Origin: Enoplolaimus lenunculus
Taxonomy: Eukaryota; Nematoda; Enoplea; Enoplida; Thoracostomopsidae
Reading direction: 5' to 3'
Assembly (NCBI GenBank): GCA_030248215.1
Contig: JASANG010004131.1
Location: forward strand, 310,001-374,000
Length of the DNA stretch: 64,000 bases
Of this stretch, positions 1 through 12,189 are shown piece by piece. Positions within the stretch are counted from its first letter, which is position 1, and every line of letters starts with the position of its first letter. The notes below the pieces were generated by a model. It worked only from the letters and a program-made list of their open reading frames with translations. It was not told the DNA's origin and made no database searches. The position numbers and the translations under genes were made by a program.

Positions 1-1358
1 GTGTGAGTTGAATCTTTAATATACGTTGTAACTGGGCATCACTTAGTTATTATATCTGAAACTCAGCAGCTGTCTGCTGAACTTTTTTGGGGGGGTCGAC
101 CTTTCAGGCCCCACCTGACAATCTATGATTTGAGTTGTTATATATAAGAAATTGTGCGCGACAAGTTATTTTGTTACGCTTTGCGTTGCGTTTTTTTTGT
201 TTCTATTGTAGATTATATTCCTGCATAATATTTCATTACACGTTTTATAATATTACCCGCATTTTTGTTGAAAGCACAAGCCGCGTTTGTAAAGTAATAC
301 TGGTTATGAATTTCTTATTGTTATCAGCAGTTATCTATCATAACGCTACGCGCTTTTTTGTAGAGTCTACGCAACATATTTGTTAAAACGTTGCCTAGTT
401 ATTTTCTGGGATATATTAATGTAACATTTACGAGAAATTTACTACAATAACAAGTGCTTATTTCTGATTACTTTCTCATTAAACTTTTTTGATATACGTT
501 ACTAATTGGTTTGCAGAAAAACTGTGTCTAATTATTCGCTACTGGCTTGAAGCATACGTATGTGAAATATAATTTCAGCCTGGGGGAGCGAACATTTTCG
601 CTCGCCACGTAGTTGTGAACACAAAATTCGGTTGCAATAGTAAAAATATCATGCTGGCGTTTAGTGTGTTTTCTCAAATGGATGTAGCACATGTCACAAG
701 TAGGCTGGGTCTCATCATGAACTACATTACACAGAAGCACAAACAGGAACAGGAATTAATTTTTTGTTAGATCAGGAAGAGTAACCGAAACAGCAATTAC
801 AAATATATTGCACCACCGAATTACCAATAATTGACTATAGTTCAAAATAAAATATGCTGATCATCGACTTTTTAGCGTTTGCATTAGTCAGTTTTCCAAG
901 TTCTGCAATATAACACGTCGAAAACTTTAAACTATGAGATTTGCTATGAAGGATGCATAGACAAAATACAAGTTTTGAAAACAAGCTGAGCTTAGAGCAA
1001 AGTTATTGAGACCTCCGTTTTGTATATATTTTCAAGTTAATCCTGCACAATTTTCCAAGAATATGAACAGAGACAGGAATTAAATTTTTGCCGGAATTCG
1101 CGTCGAAACAGGAATTCCTGTTGATCCTTGCCAGTTGATGATAGGTCTAGATTTTGAGCCAGTGAATGGCTTGCTTCGGAAATTGGCATATTTTTAAAAT
1201 TTATATACGTTTTCCTGTTCCTGTGCAGATTTTGAGATACACAACTGCAGGAGTACGTGAGTTTGAAAGCTTATTACTCACTGGTGATAGCTGCTATAAG
1301 CATTTGAGAATACGGATCATGTTTAAGTCATAACGATGTTTATATCGTGTTGTTACAG
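1..1358 (+). other. Intron (or upstream part) of the SLC30A1-like gene
   Basis: The exon starting at 1359 follows a clear acceptor (TGTTACAG ending at 1358), so this stretch is read as the 3' part of the preceding intron. None of transmembrane segments 1-4 of the transporter can be found here, so the first coding exon(s) must lie before the window. The stretch holds scattered CAGGAAT/AACAGGAA motifs at about 740-790 and 1060-1130, of the kind that edges the hAT-like element at 24429-25512. A segment near 1205-1300 is similar to 35345-35440. Confidence 0.65.
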
Positions 1359-2662
1359 ACAATAATGAACAAGTTCCTGTTGCAATGAAAACATTCAACG
1401 AACCTGTAGCCAAGAACAACTCATTGACAGCAAACGATAAAGAAGCAACTGATCTCAGCGATGTTTCTGTTCCAACAGCTGTTCATCTCCATAAACAACC
1501 GGATACAGATACAGCTACTCACGGTACCGGAGGAAATTCTACTGTCGGCGGTATGTCTACAGACGGTAATACTCATCTCACCACTGTTTGTGGGCCTTCA
1601 GATAATTCCACGTCGGTTGGGGCAGCACAACAGTCAACAAAAACAACGGCAACTACAAAGCTGCGCCGACGAGTGGCGTCGCCACCTTTGGCGTCCAAAA
1701 CCGACGCACAGACATCAGCCAAAATGTCGAGTCAACAGCAGTCAAAGTCTTCTCGTGTGTCCTCAGAACAGTTGAATATGCACGGTGTATTTTTGCATAT
1801 TTTAGGCGACGCCATAGGCTCAGTGATTGTTATCGTGAACGCGCTGATTTGTTGGCAGGTTGATAACGACGCTGTGAAACGGTATCTCGATCCGTCGCTT
1901 AGTCTAATTATGGTTGCGATTATTAGCTCAACAACCCTACCGCTGCTGCGTGAATCGGCGCATATTTTACTTCAAACCGTTCCGACACATTTAAATATCG
2001 ACGTTCTTAAGCAGCGTCTGGCAGCTATTGATGGAGTACACGCTGTTCACGAATTTCATGTATGGCGGCTAGCAGGCAACAAAATCATCGCAACCGCACA
2101 TATTCATTGCGCGAGCCTTGAAGAGTATATGCGGATTGCAGGGCGTGTCAAAGAGTTTTTTCACAATGAAGGTATACATTCAACGACGGTCCAGGCAGAG
2201 TTCGATGAATACCTGATGAATGGCGGGGTTGCTGGCGATGGAACGGATGATCACAGCCACGAGAATGAAGCTGGGGAGAGTTTGGAAGGTGTGAAGCGGC
2301 AGATGTATAACGCCGCACAGACACTAACTGGGTCAGATGGTAGAATAACGAATAGAAATGGGACAGCATTGTCGGCAGCGTCTCAGCCATTACTCAGTGC
2401 AGATAAATGCATTTTAGAATGTCCGCCTGAAACTGAATGCGCACCGGATACATGTTGTGGTGCGTCTAAAAACAACAAATCGTCGTTTAACGGGGATGGT
2501 AATGGAAACTGTGGCGTACAATCAGGGAAATCTAGCAGCGCTACAGTTGGGATGGTATCGACTCAAATTTCGGCAAGGGATATTGGTGGGTCTTCAACTA
2601 ATGATTTAGGTGAGGTGGATATTCCGGTTTCGGCGCTGTTGACAGAAGAGAATGTTTGCTGA
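1359..2662 (+). CDS. SLC30A1: Zinc transporter SLC30A1/ZnT1-like, last coding exon
   Basis: Cation diffusion facilitator that exports zinc across the plasma membrane in exchange for protons (family knowledge). The exon opens in phase after an acceptor at 1358 and runs to TGA at 2660-2662. The first in-frame ATG is at 1385 and residue numbers below count from it, but the true start lies upstream. Residues 1-129 are the Ser/Thr/Gln-rich cytosolic loop between TM4 and TM5. TM5 carries NMHGVFLHILGDAIGS with the zinc-binding HxxxD (H138, D142), and TM6 follows. The C-terminal domain includes AVHEFHVWRLAGNKIIATAH and EFFHNEGIHSTTVQAEF. A Cys-rich tail (CILECPPETECAPDTCCG) resembles the tail of vertebrate ZnT1. 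ZnT10 is the main alternative, but the tail and the ILLQTVP motif favour ZnT1. TM1-TM4 are outside the window. Confidence 0.93.
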
Positions 2663-5100
2663 ATGGTGGCAGCTGTTCATGGGCTTATATACAACAGAGG
2701 ATATGGGGGATTTATTCACTGGCCGACGAAGAGATTTTTGCATATCGTAACTTGAACGAGACTGCAAAATTGCAGCACGACAATGGTGTTCAGTAGAAGT
2801 TTTGTAGAAGTGTTATTTGGCTCCATCTATTGATTGCGTTTTATGCACCGATTTAACGACGTAGTTGAAGTGAATTTTTCGTACAAATTTGCGGATGATT
2901 GCTCACAGGTTAGTCAATCTGCTCTAAAACAATGTATCTATAACAGGGTTCATACGGAATTCCGATTCAAAACAAGTTCCGATTCGGATTACACAATCAA
3001 TCGGAATTGGAATTTTGAACTTTTAATTTTAATCCTACATGTTGTGATACGTTCCAAAAATTTTTTTGCATTTTTATGTATTAAAATTGCTTTCGATGAG
3101 TTTACATCAATAATAATTGATTGTATTTAAACGTAGCACAAGTGTGCAGATCCGAATATCCTGTACCATTTGTCTAATTGGACACCTGTATTGTTTGCAG
3201 TTAAACCAGTCGTGTTTTGTTCATAACGTTGGTGTTTTAAATATTCACAATATGTTTGTCGTATTTTATATTTTATTGTAGTAATAATTGTTTTTAATAT
3301 GATTCAATCTTTCATACTACACAGGTAGACGCAGAAATATGCCTAAAATTCCGGTTTCAATGTAACTTTTAACAGGATGCTAGCATATATTTAGGCATAT
3401 ACTTAAGCAAGCATATTTATTCATTTTCCTCACCAAAGCCGGGGTTTAAAGTATAATAACTGTGGGACGGTCGGGGTGTACAAGAGCGACAGGTTGTATT
3501 TCCTGCTAGTAATTGGTATAATCGATAATCAAACTTGTCATCTTTTTGTAATTAGGCAAATTAGGAATCACTTTTGAACTTAGACTATGTCTATTAGTGT
3601 CCATAAAGTTAAATATGGATTCCTCTACAATTTTGATTACGGCAGCTGAATTTAACTGGGACTAATTTTGTCGGAACAGTGACGTGTCAAACTACAATAA
3701 TATTGCTTGCATGTCGTATGCTATAAAATGCGGACAAATATCACTTAACAGGGTGCAAAGCGGAACTGGATTATACCGGAATAGGAATCGGAATCGGAAC
3801 TACAAGTTTTGTGACTATACCGTACAGGTACGTACGTAATTTGTATTAACAAGTATAATATTGATTTAGGGTGTCTGTTGGCCGGCAACAATTCTCAAAA
3901 ACGTCGCATGAACAAATTGGCAATAATTTTTTGGCTCTGTAAAACTAAACTACAATCAATTATTGATAAGTTAACTCACCGAAAACAATTTAATAGACAA
4001 ATGATGCAGAATTTTTATACAACATATGACAACAAGTAGGTCTAAAATCAAAATGTGGAAATTCCGAGTCCGATTGATTGTGCAATCGGAATCGGAATTG
4101 GAATTTCGATTGCATCCTGACCTCTAATATACTTCCAGTATACTTTCCTCTCAAGATTAAGCCTAAACGTAAGTTTAGATTATCCCAAAATCTAAAGGTT
4201 TCGAAACGTACGTGTGGGAAGTGTACAAGAACTAATATATTTACACACACAATTTACGTTTTAGTCGGTATTGCAGTTGTGCCGGCGTGACTTAAGAGTG
4301 TGGTATCTTTTTATTTTCAAGTTTTTTGTTTGTATGTCGTATTGCTTGTGTGCATTCAATAATGTACATTTTCGAATATGTGCAGTTTTTAATTTTAATT
4401 ATACATTTCATTGTTTTCACATCATCGTGCGGTGTATTTCAGTAAACATTCATTTAGTGTTTCCATTGTTTGATTCTTGTTTTGTTGTTGTTATTGTTGT
4501 TCTTGTGCTTCTGACAGTTCTATATGTTGTATTGTAAGCTAAGATTGTGTATGATACATTGTAAATGGGTTGGATTTGTTGAGCCTAATCCATTTAGCAG
4601 CGTAACTCAGTTGTTTGAATTATGTGTTTGTGTAATTTAAGATTCAACGGAGAGCGGTGTATACAAGCGGAGCGATAGAGACGATATTTCCCTCGAAACT
4701 GCTGGAAAGACAAGGAAAACGGCAGTTCTTAAAGGCTGTAAAATAAGGTTTTGAATCGTTGGGTAAAAAAGTTCTGTTTATTTCGACATGAGGTTGTATA
4801 TGTTACTTGAGTAAAATCGTGGTTACGCACCTGTTAACAGAATTATATTTAAATATACATGGTTTACCGCAATATATACTAACGACCAGTGGTGCAACAC
4901 ATATTAGCGGTCTCAGGCAGGCCGGGACACACACATAGTGTTTAATCATGTTTGTAGAAGATTTTGTTTTATCGTCAAATTTTTAGTCCCCAAAAAGGTC
5001 AATTTCGATCTTATATTATCTCTCTTTGCAGTCAGCAATTAGCATAGCATAACAGCATTGGGCCGGGTATATGGAAGATTAATCAATTAATAAATATCAT
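2663..5100 (+). other. SLC30A1-like 3' UTR and downstream sequence
   Basis: No coding exon is seen. A possible poly(A) signal AATAAA lies at 5089-5094, but the real 3' end is unknown. The stretch contains a degenerate copy of the CCGAAT/CGGAAT repeat at about 2945-3030, in inverse orientation to the element at 3749-4119. Confidence 0.4.
3749..4119. mobile_element. hAT-like MITE, CAGGGTGC family
   Basis: The ends are CAGGGTGCAAAGCGG at the left and TTGCATCCTG at the right, which are inverted copies of each other. Inside both ends run repeated hexamers of the GGAATC/CGGAAT type. The middle, for example the segment with GTCTGTTGGCCGGCAACAA, is closely similar to the element at 8229-8646 over its whole length. 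There is no coding capacity. The flanking 8 bases do not form a convincing target duplication here. Confidence 0.75.
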
Positions 5101-5231
5101 TCAATTTGTTTAGCCCTAAACATAAGCCGCGTACAATGGAGGGTATAACGGAAACCAGTCGCCCGGCAAACTGTCGCCCTACAACTTGTTATCTGATATT
5201 TCGCCGACTCGACAATTTGTCGCCCATCACT

Positions 5232-5275
5232 ATGCTTAGGTTTAGGTTTAGGATTATGGTTAGGCTTAGGTTTAA
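5232..5275. repeat. Degenerate TTAGGTTTAGG tract
   Basis: This short run repeats TTAGGTTTAGG/TTAGGCTTAGG-like units. Similar tracts recur near 9790-9850, 9950-9995, 10265-10310, 11760-11815 (inverted), 12880-12930, 15415-15480 (inverted), 28915-28980, 41040-41100 and 53780-53855. They look like an internal part of a dispersed repeat rather than telomeric sequence. Confidence 0.55.
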
Positions 5276-6090
5276 GACACTGTCGGGGATACAGTATGTC
5301 GTATGTTCGAATATATACAAGATCATGCTTTGGCGTGGATATGTGACTATTGATATTGTGCGGTGTTCTTTTTTGGTTTTAATTTTTCCGAGTACCATGT
5401 GTATTTTCAGCAGCTATGTAAAATATGTAATGACAGCTGTTTATCAGTCGCTAAAAGCGTCCATGTATATATTCCTTGCATTTTTTGGGCTAAGGATATT
5501 AATCTGGTCAGTTATTGAAATATATATATATACTTGGCGTAACGCAAACGGTATACAAACAGACCATGTTAAAAATTAGGTGTGCACCCTAAACTCTTGC
5601 TAGAATGAAAAATAGTAAATTTCAAATTATTCAGTGATTGTTTCTTTGAGAGCTCCGAATTTCCGTTTCTTCTGAAACGAGCCCGTAGCCAGATGGACGC
5701 TCCGCTAACAAGAAAATTTTGCCTCCCGTAAGAAAAGTTTGACGCCTCGCTGGTATGTGATTTGTTAACATTGTATACACCTTTTAGCCCACTCCCCCTA
5801 GCAAGGTGATTATTTACAAGTGTCAGTTGTCGTGAAAAGCACGCTCGCATCTGACCCGAGGGCGGTCGGACCCCTCAGAGGATAGAAATTTGAACAAAAA
5901 AATAAACTTAATAATGTATTTGGTGTTTTTCAATTTACGCTAATGTAAAGTAGCACATAATGTGCGTTCCGGAGTAAATAGGTAAATATTTCTATTTGAA
6001 TTTTTAATATTGTGCATTTTGTTTGTGTCACGTATTGCTACATGTGTAGGAAAAATGTAACTTCTTGATTTTTGAAATATACCCAGAGAT
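5276..6090. other. No recognisable gene
   Basis: Open frames here are short and show no family resemblance. The motif CCCCTAGCAAGGTGA near 5800 recurs around 19990 and 21370, which suggests a dispersed repeat edge. Nothing else was recognised. Confidence 0.5.
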
Positions 6091-6388
6091 GAGTGGCGCT
6101 ATACTCGTTGTGCGGCGCCGACCGTCACCGTGCGTCACCCGTACAGCGTCGTCCGTCAATCGTATAGCGCCGCCCGTCACCCGTACAGGGCCGTCCGTCA
6201 CCCGTACGGCCACGTCCGTCACTGCACGCTAGTGTGCGGTATCGTACGTAAATTACGCACATACGATACCGTATGGTGATGGACGATGGCGGACGGCGGT
6301 GGACGGTTACGGACGGCGGTGGACAGTTACGGACGGCGCCGGACGGGTGACAGACGACGCCAGATATCAACAAAACTATAGCGCAGTC
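6091..6388. mobile_element. GC-rich fold-back MITE with CCGTCCGTCAC units
   Basis: The ends carry GGCGCTATA at the left and TATAGCGC at the right. The left half is built from repeated units such as CCGTCCGTCACCCGTAC. The right half is their reverse complement (GGACGGCGGTGGACGG and so on), so the whole element folds into a long hairpin around 6250. It is far richer in G and C than its surroundings. Related copies lie at about 18158-18332 and at 51432-51596. Confidence 0.8.
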
Positions 6389-7959
6389 CTTAGAGAGTGT
6401 ATCGATATGATTCAATTTTGCGTGCTTGACTTACAATGTTTTCAGGTTCTTTTATTACAGTTATGACATGAGATGTTATCAAAGTGGACAGTCTAAAATA
6501 TATACACAGGTTATCGAGCAATGATACTTTTTTAATTTTTAAGTAAATTAGGATATATTATATTGTTGTAGTTTTGTTCATTGTTTGAATGACCACCGTT
6601 ATAATATTGGTGCTTGCTTTAATATTGCTCGTGTCGTAGATGAGCGTATTTAATTGCACATTCACCGCCATTGTCGAGTAACGTTATAATACAGTGTAGC
6701 CCCGCATCGAGTTGTTAAAGCGTATCTTCTATGGATAAGTGTAATTATTGTTAATTATTGTGAGCACTGTTATTGGATATAAAGGGCAATGATAAAATGG
6801 AAATTGTATAGTGTGGATATTTGAAACATGCTTTGAGATGGAATGGACGTTTGCAATCAGAGCAGGAGTCTGTTCGACTTTGCGGTTATTCCACGAAGCC
6901 GGCGTTTACCTAAAAATGGTCCGATTGGCATTTGTTTTACCGATTTGAGTTTTTTGTGACCTGTATTGATTTTTCGATTCCAAAGGACGATGTGGGCACG
7001 GGACATCAAGCACTAAATTTTGAAAATTCAAGTTATGTGATACCAGAGTGGGTGGGTAAGGATTTTTTACCCGACCCGCGCTTTACCCAAACAAATAAGA
7101 ATTTTTTCCGCGAGGTTGCCCACGCTAAAAAGATCTGCCCACGCCCCACCTTTTACCCGCGCCTGAAGTAAAATCAATATTTTTAGGATCGTTGTTGATT
7201 TGCATTTTGATGAAGTTTTGCGTTATAGCTCCAATGAAGTTTTATTACGAAACGAACTGTTTTGTGATATAGCCTACTTTTACTAAGCAGAGTGTATAAG
7301 GGTGCACGGTATCACACCTTGATAATGGCCGGACATCGTACTTGCCCTATAGGTACGAAAACTCGTCATACACTACGTGTTTATAAGTGAAATGGTGGTG
7401 TTATATATTTGTTGACGTTGTAGTATCTGATATGACCGTTATTGCATCATCGGCTGAGTCAAAAATAATTGCAATCGCAAACTAATCTGCGGGTTCATAA
7501 AATACGGACAAAAAATTTTGGGTTTTAAAGGAAATGTGATACATTCATACAAGTTGTGGATTCGTTTCGAGCGGACATTTAGCATTTCAATGTATATATT
7601 TTCTCTTGCAGTAACGTAACAATGATGTTGATAACCGTTTTTTACCTGTTCGCTATTCTTAGGGCCCAGTGAGAATTTCGTAAATGAGAACGCTGAAATG
7701 CGGCAAATTACGTTTATAGAGGTTTTACGTAGAAAAAGTTTTACAAAGTGTCATTTCCGAAAAATATAAGTACCAGCTTCAAATAAGTGAGTTTAACATG
7801 ATTGTAGTTACGAAATATTTTCAAGAAGATAGCGTTTTCGAGTGTCTTTAAATTCTTGGAAATTAAAAACTGTTGTATGTATACCTACCTAAATCGAAGA
7901 TTATTGCAACCTGTGCTTTGGATATGAGTTCGAAAAACATGATGCTTTTACAGTAGGTA
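6389..7959. other. No recognisable gene
   Basis: A stretch at about 7045-7170 repeats GGGTAA/TTACCC-type words in both orientations and may be a degraded transposon end. No coding exon or RNA gene could be supported. Confidence 0.45.
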
Positions 7960-7989
7960 GTGGCACGAATAAGAAGGGGGACTGATATT

Positions 7990-8800
7990 TATTTGGCTTC
8001 TCCAGAGGGTACCCGCTGTTACTCGGTTACGGACTGTTATTTATTTCCACCTCGCCCTCCGCCACCCTTCGTTACTGATATCTATTTGGCATTGTTACTA
8101 TCTGTTAAATTAACCGTTTTTGCCTTGTATCAAAACCTTGACGATAATGCAACTATATTTTGGAATGTTACTTTCAATACTTAAGTATGCTTTAAAGTTT
8201 CGAACTCAACTTTATTTGGTACATGAGTCAGTGCAAAGCGTACTGGATTATACCGGAATCGGAACAACAAATTTATATCGGAATCGAAACAACAAATTTA
8301 TATCGGAATCGGAACCGCAAACTATGTGACTATACGGATAATTTGTATCAAGTATGATATTGATTTAGGGCGTCTGTTGGCTGGCAACGATTGTCAAAAA
8401 CGTCGCATGAACAAAATGACAATCTTTTTGGCTCTGTAAATCTAAACTACAATCAATTTAAGTTAACTTATCGAAAAACAAATTAATAGATAAATAAAAT
8501 AATGCAGAATTTTTATACAACATATCACAACAAGTAGGTCTAAACTTAAAATCTGGAAATTCCGATTCCGATTGATTGTGCAATCGGAATTGGAACTCTT
8601 TTTGAATCGGAATTCTAATCAGAATCGGAATTCGAATTGCGCCCTGACTGGAGTGATTTATGCTCTACGATTAATGATAATTGACATTTAGGGACTGTTA
8701 ATTAGGGTTTACGTATTTTATCCACTTACGGACTCGTAGTAGAGATATATACGGACTCCTATCGATGGGACTCAAAATGGGAACCCCTGTTATTCCCGGC
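7990..8800. repeat. Dispersed repeat, copy 1 (interrupted by a MITE)
   Basis: The parts at about 8010-8228 and 8647-8800 match 10970-11290 in order, for example CTTTAAAGTTTCGAACTCAA and ATAATTGACATTTA. Copy 1 is interrupted by the MITE at 8229-8646 and copy 2 is not. Confidence 0.7.
8229..8646. mobile_element. hAT-like MITE, CAGGGTGC family
   Basis: It starts CAGTGCAAAGCG and ends GCGCCCTG. It carries GGAATCGGAA-type hexamers at both ends and shares its interior with 3749-4119. The flanking octamers ACATGAGT (8221-8228) and ACTGGAGT (8647-8654) agree at 6 of 8 positions, as expected of an aged 8-bp target duplication. The second copy of the host repeat near 11130 lacks the insertion. Confidence 0.8.
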
Positions 8801-9235
8801 GGAATCCTAATTCTCAAACTCCAAATTTCCCAGGTAATATCCCAATTTCACAAAATCCGGAGCGAAAAAGGTTGCGGCGAAAATCGCAATTTTCCGGCGT
8901 CGGCAAAATACCAATTTCCGTGTAATATATATCCGAATTTCCCAAAGTCCTAACTTCCCGGGTAATGTCCGAATTTCCCAAATTCCTAACTTCCCCGGAA
9001 ATATCCCAATTTCCCAAAATCCCGACCGAAAAAAAGGTTGCGCCCGAAACAGCAATTTCCCGGCGTCGGTAAAATTCCAGTATCCCGGGTAATATCCCAA
9101 TTGCTCAAAATCCTAACCAAAAAACGTTGCGCCCGAAATCGGAATTTCCCAGCAAAAACCTAATTTCCCGGGTATATATATTCTATTTTCCCAAATTCCC
9201 AGGTATATCGACGGATTTCGGGAGGAACCTCTTCA
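8800..9235. repeat. Degenerate tandem repeat rich in AATTTCCCGGG words
   Basis: Units such as AATTTCCCGGGTAATATCCC and GGTTGCGCCCGAAA recur about five times with variation. Open frames on the minus strand here are by-products of the repetition. Confidence 0.6.
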
Positions 9236-10969
9236 GTACATGGGCGTGAAAGTATTCAGCTATAAAGGCTTGTTTAAATATATGTTTTGTTTGAATTTGA
9301 ATTTAGTAAAATTTGTAACTGTAGCTTATAGATGTGACTGAGCTAATAGTGGAATAACGTAATGTACTTAACCGGTCGCGTCTTATCCAAAATCTTGAAA
9401 ATTTCGGTGGTTCCGCTATTTTCTTCAAAATTTTACAAAGCCCGGTGAATATTTGCATGCTTCAATTGTGGTTCCAGAAAAATATAACATCTTTGAAACT
9501 TTTATACTTTAATATTCGTTTTCCGTGTCTGCTGCTTCGAAACTACGCGCTACCGTTATTTGTATCAGGTATCCGTTTACAGCCTTGTAGTAGGCGTGCA
9601 ATGTTTAGGCTTTGGCTCAGTATGCAATACAGGCTCCTCATAAAATAAAGTTGGACGTCAAAAGACCCACATAGTTAACATGGGTCCGTGTCATTAATTA
9701 TACATATAATTAATAGTCAATGTCCTACTTTTAAGGCCGTTCCGGTTTCTAGTGGGGCCGTAAAGGCTTTCGATTTTAACCTACATTTTTTGCTTAGACT
9801 TAGGTTTACATTTTTTTCAACGTTTAGGCTTAGGAATTATTGTAAATTATTGAGGTCTAAAGCAAAGTGTAAATAGTAAAACTATATACTCGAAACGCAT
9901 ACCGAAATACGCAAAAAAGTTAAGGTTTTATTCTAGTTTTCAATTTTTTGCTTAGGATTAGGAACACATTTTTGGAACGCTTAAGCTTAGGAAGAGGCTT
10001 AATCTACTGTTACGCCCCTAAAAGTAACAATGGCCCAACACATAATATAGCAGAAATCATTTAATGTTTGAACACTGAAATTGAAGTTTGTTCTTTGGTT
10101 TTAAATCAAAACATTAGACAATGCCACTGCTTATGAAATGGTAACCGCACCCTATAGCGAAAAAATAACACATCTGGCACTTAAGCACCTAAATAAGCTT
10201 ACTGGCCCATGTTAATTATTGGTCTACCAACTGGCAGAGAAGGAGACTTGGGCATTTAGAGGCTGGCAAGCTTTTGCTTATGTTTAGGCTTAAACTTGTC
10301 GGCAGCCCGTTTTAGTTAACATGGGCCAGCTTGCTTGTTGGTCTCGGAAAGGAAATACATTTTGAATATTTGAAAATAAACTAAAACGAGATTGAAAATT
10401 CAAGCAAACACATACTGAATTATCGTGAAATGTTAAATTGCAAAAACCAAAATACAAAATCATTGAATGATTGCATTCTTTTACAAGATTGTTCTGATGC
10501 CACTTTGATGTACCATTACAGCGGTCAGAAAGTACAGCACCATATTTGCGCCGGAGAACGCCTTAAATAAAAACATATCACTATTCAAATTATTAGGCGG
10601 CCCTTGTGTTCCGAAAGCGAATTGTTTCTTGAATTAGGTTAAGTCTTAATTCAGGTTTACATATACACAATTCTAAACACACGCTTTGGAACTAAGATAA
10701 CTAAGTATCGGCAAAACAGGTGGCCAGGGCGCGTTGTTTCACCACATTTTTACAGGTCTTTTGCGTTATACCGTAGTCAATCGGTGTTTGCCCAAAAAGT
10801 CTTATTTAGAAAATTTTTGTGTATTTGAGTTTCTCATGACCTGCCCTGATCATTTCACGCCTAAATTTAAAGTTCTGAAAATATCCTAACGGATATTTAG
10901 AACTGAACTTTTGAAACAGATTAGGAAATCTTGGCAAAAACTTAGTAAAAGGCCCAAAAGACGTTTACC
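9236..10969. other. No recognisable gene; scattered repeat fragments
   Basis: It contains several TTAGGCTTAGG-like tracts and, near 10005-10030, a CTGTTACGCCCCTAAAAGTA motif. That motif recurs near 12957 and, inverted, near 15390. Around 10790-10990 there is a fragment of the fold-back family seen complete at 59511-60497 (gtttgcccaaaaag..., catttcacgcctaaat). Confidence 0.45.
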
Positions 10970-11300
10970 CGCTCTACGCCGCCCTTCGTAACTGATATAT
11001 ATCAGGTATTGCAAGTCTCCGTTGAATTAAACGTTTATTTGTCTTGTGTCAATAGCTTGAGCGATAATGCAAGGTTATGCTTAGGAATGCACTTGCAAAA
11101 AGTACGCTTTAAAGTTTCGAACTCAACTTTATTTGGTCATGGCGCTTCATTTATGCGCTCGAATTAGGGATAATTGACATTTATGGACTCTAATTAAGGT
11201 TTAGGGACGCTATCCGCTTACGGACTCTTATTAGGCATACGGACTCCAATTGATTGGGATTCAAAATGGGGACCCCCTCTTATTACTCCCTCTTATTCGG
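10970..11300. repeat. Dispersed repeat, copy 2 (empty site)
   Basis: It is the uninterrupted relative of 7990-8800. TTTATTTGGTCATGG runs on directly to the segment that copy 1 resumes after its MITE. Confidence 0.7.
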
Positions 11301-12189
11301 GTGAGTACAGTAACATTGATAACATGAAGTTGGACGCAAGTACCTAATGGTATATTACGTAGCGATGGTTCAAAACCGGGTATCCGCTTCCGTTGTAGAG
11401 AGATTGGAAATCATAATATTGAGGAACATTAATTTTTTATCATGATATGACAGTCTCAAAATGATACTGTTGACATTCTGTAGTTTAGTTTGTTAAGAAT
11501 AATTCTAAGTGAATAGAACGCATGGATTTTCCAAAATTTAAATAACTTCGCTAATTTTTCAAAAATATAGAAACACCAAATCAAAATGTGTACACTGTCT
11601 TCCGTGAAGTTAGTGTGGTACGAAGCTTAAAAGTTCAATAAAATATAGATTTATTTTACAAAGCAAAGCTATCGACATGCATTGTTTCCATTCGCGTGAC
11701 GTCATTCCGTACGTTTCCGAACCATCGTGGTCCATATCACTTATAAGGGCCTGCTTACTAAACCTAAGCCTACGCGTCAGTGTAAACATGAGCTTAATCC
11801 TAAACCTAAGCAACATAGTCCGAAGCAACATAGTCCGTAAAATTCCTACATCGCTCGGTCTAAACTTATATTGTCGCAACTTGTTGATTTATATTTTTCT
11901 AACTCTGGTATGTATTTTTTCTTTTTGTTTCAAGTATACAAAATCCCTAAACTATGACCGCGACTGGCGCACGTCCGTATTAATTTATGTGGACCACAGT
12001 ATTAAATATGTGTTATACTAACCGAAATTGCTGCCATTCGTTGTTTCCATTCGGTAGGTGTTATACCGTGAGGGCCATAACCATCGTGATGTCTCCAATT
12101 ACCATCGTACATTTTCACCGTATCGAACACAGCGATCCCAAAGCAACAAGCAAATAGTAGTGCAGCAAGAGCGTCAAATCCGTATTCAT
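11301..12189. other. No recognisable gene
   Basis: Short open frames on both strands at 11610-12020 overlap a TTAGG-type tract in inverse orientation and do not resemble proteins I know. Confidence 0.45.

Noticed and set aside
5232-5275. Telomere-like array
   Set aside because: The units are few and degenerate, and similar tracts recur throughout the window inside dispersed repeats.
5106-5579. Open frame of 157 codons
   Set aside because: It crosses a TTAGGTTTAGG tract and has no family resemblance, splice context or conserved pattern.
6125-6415. Open frames over the GC-rich hairpin
   Set aside because: They are by-products of the CCGTCCGTCAC repeats.
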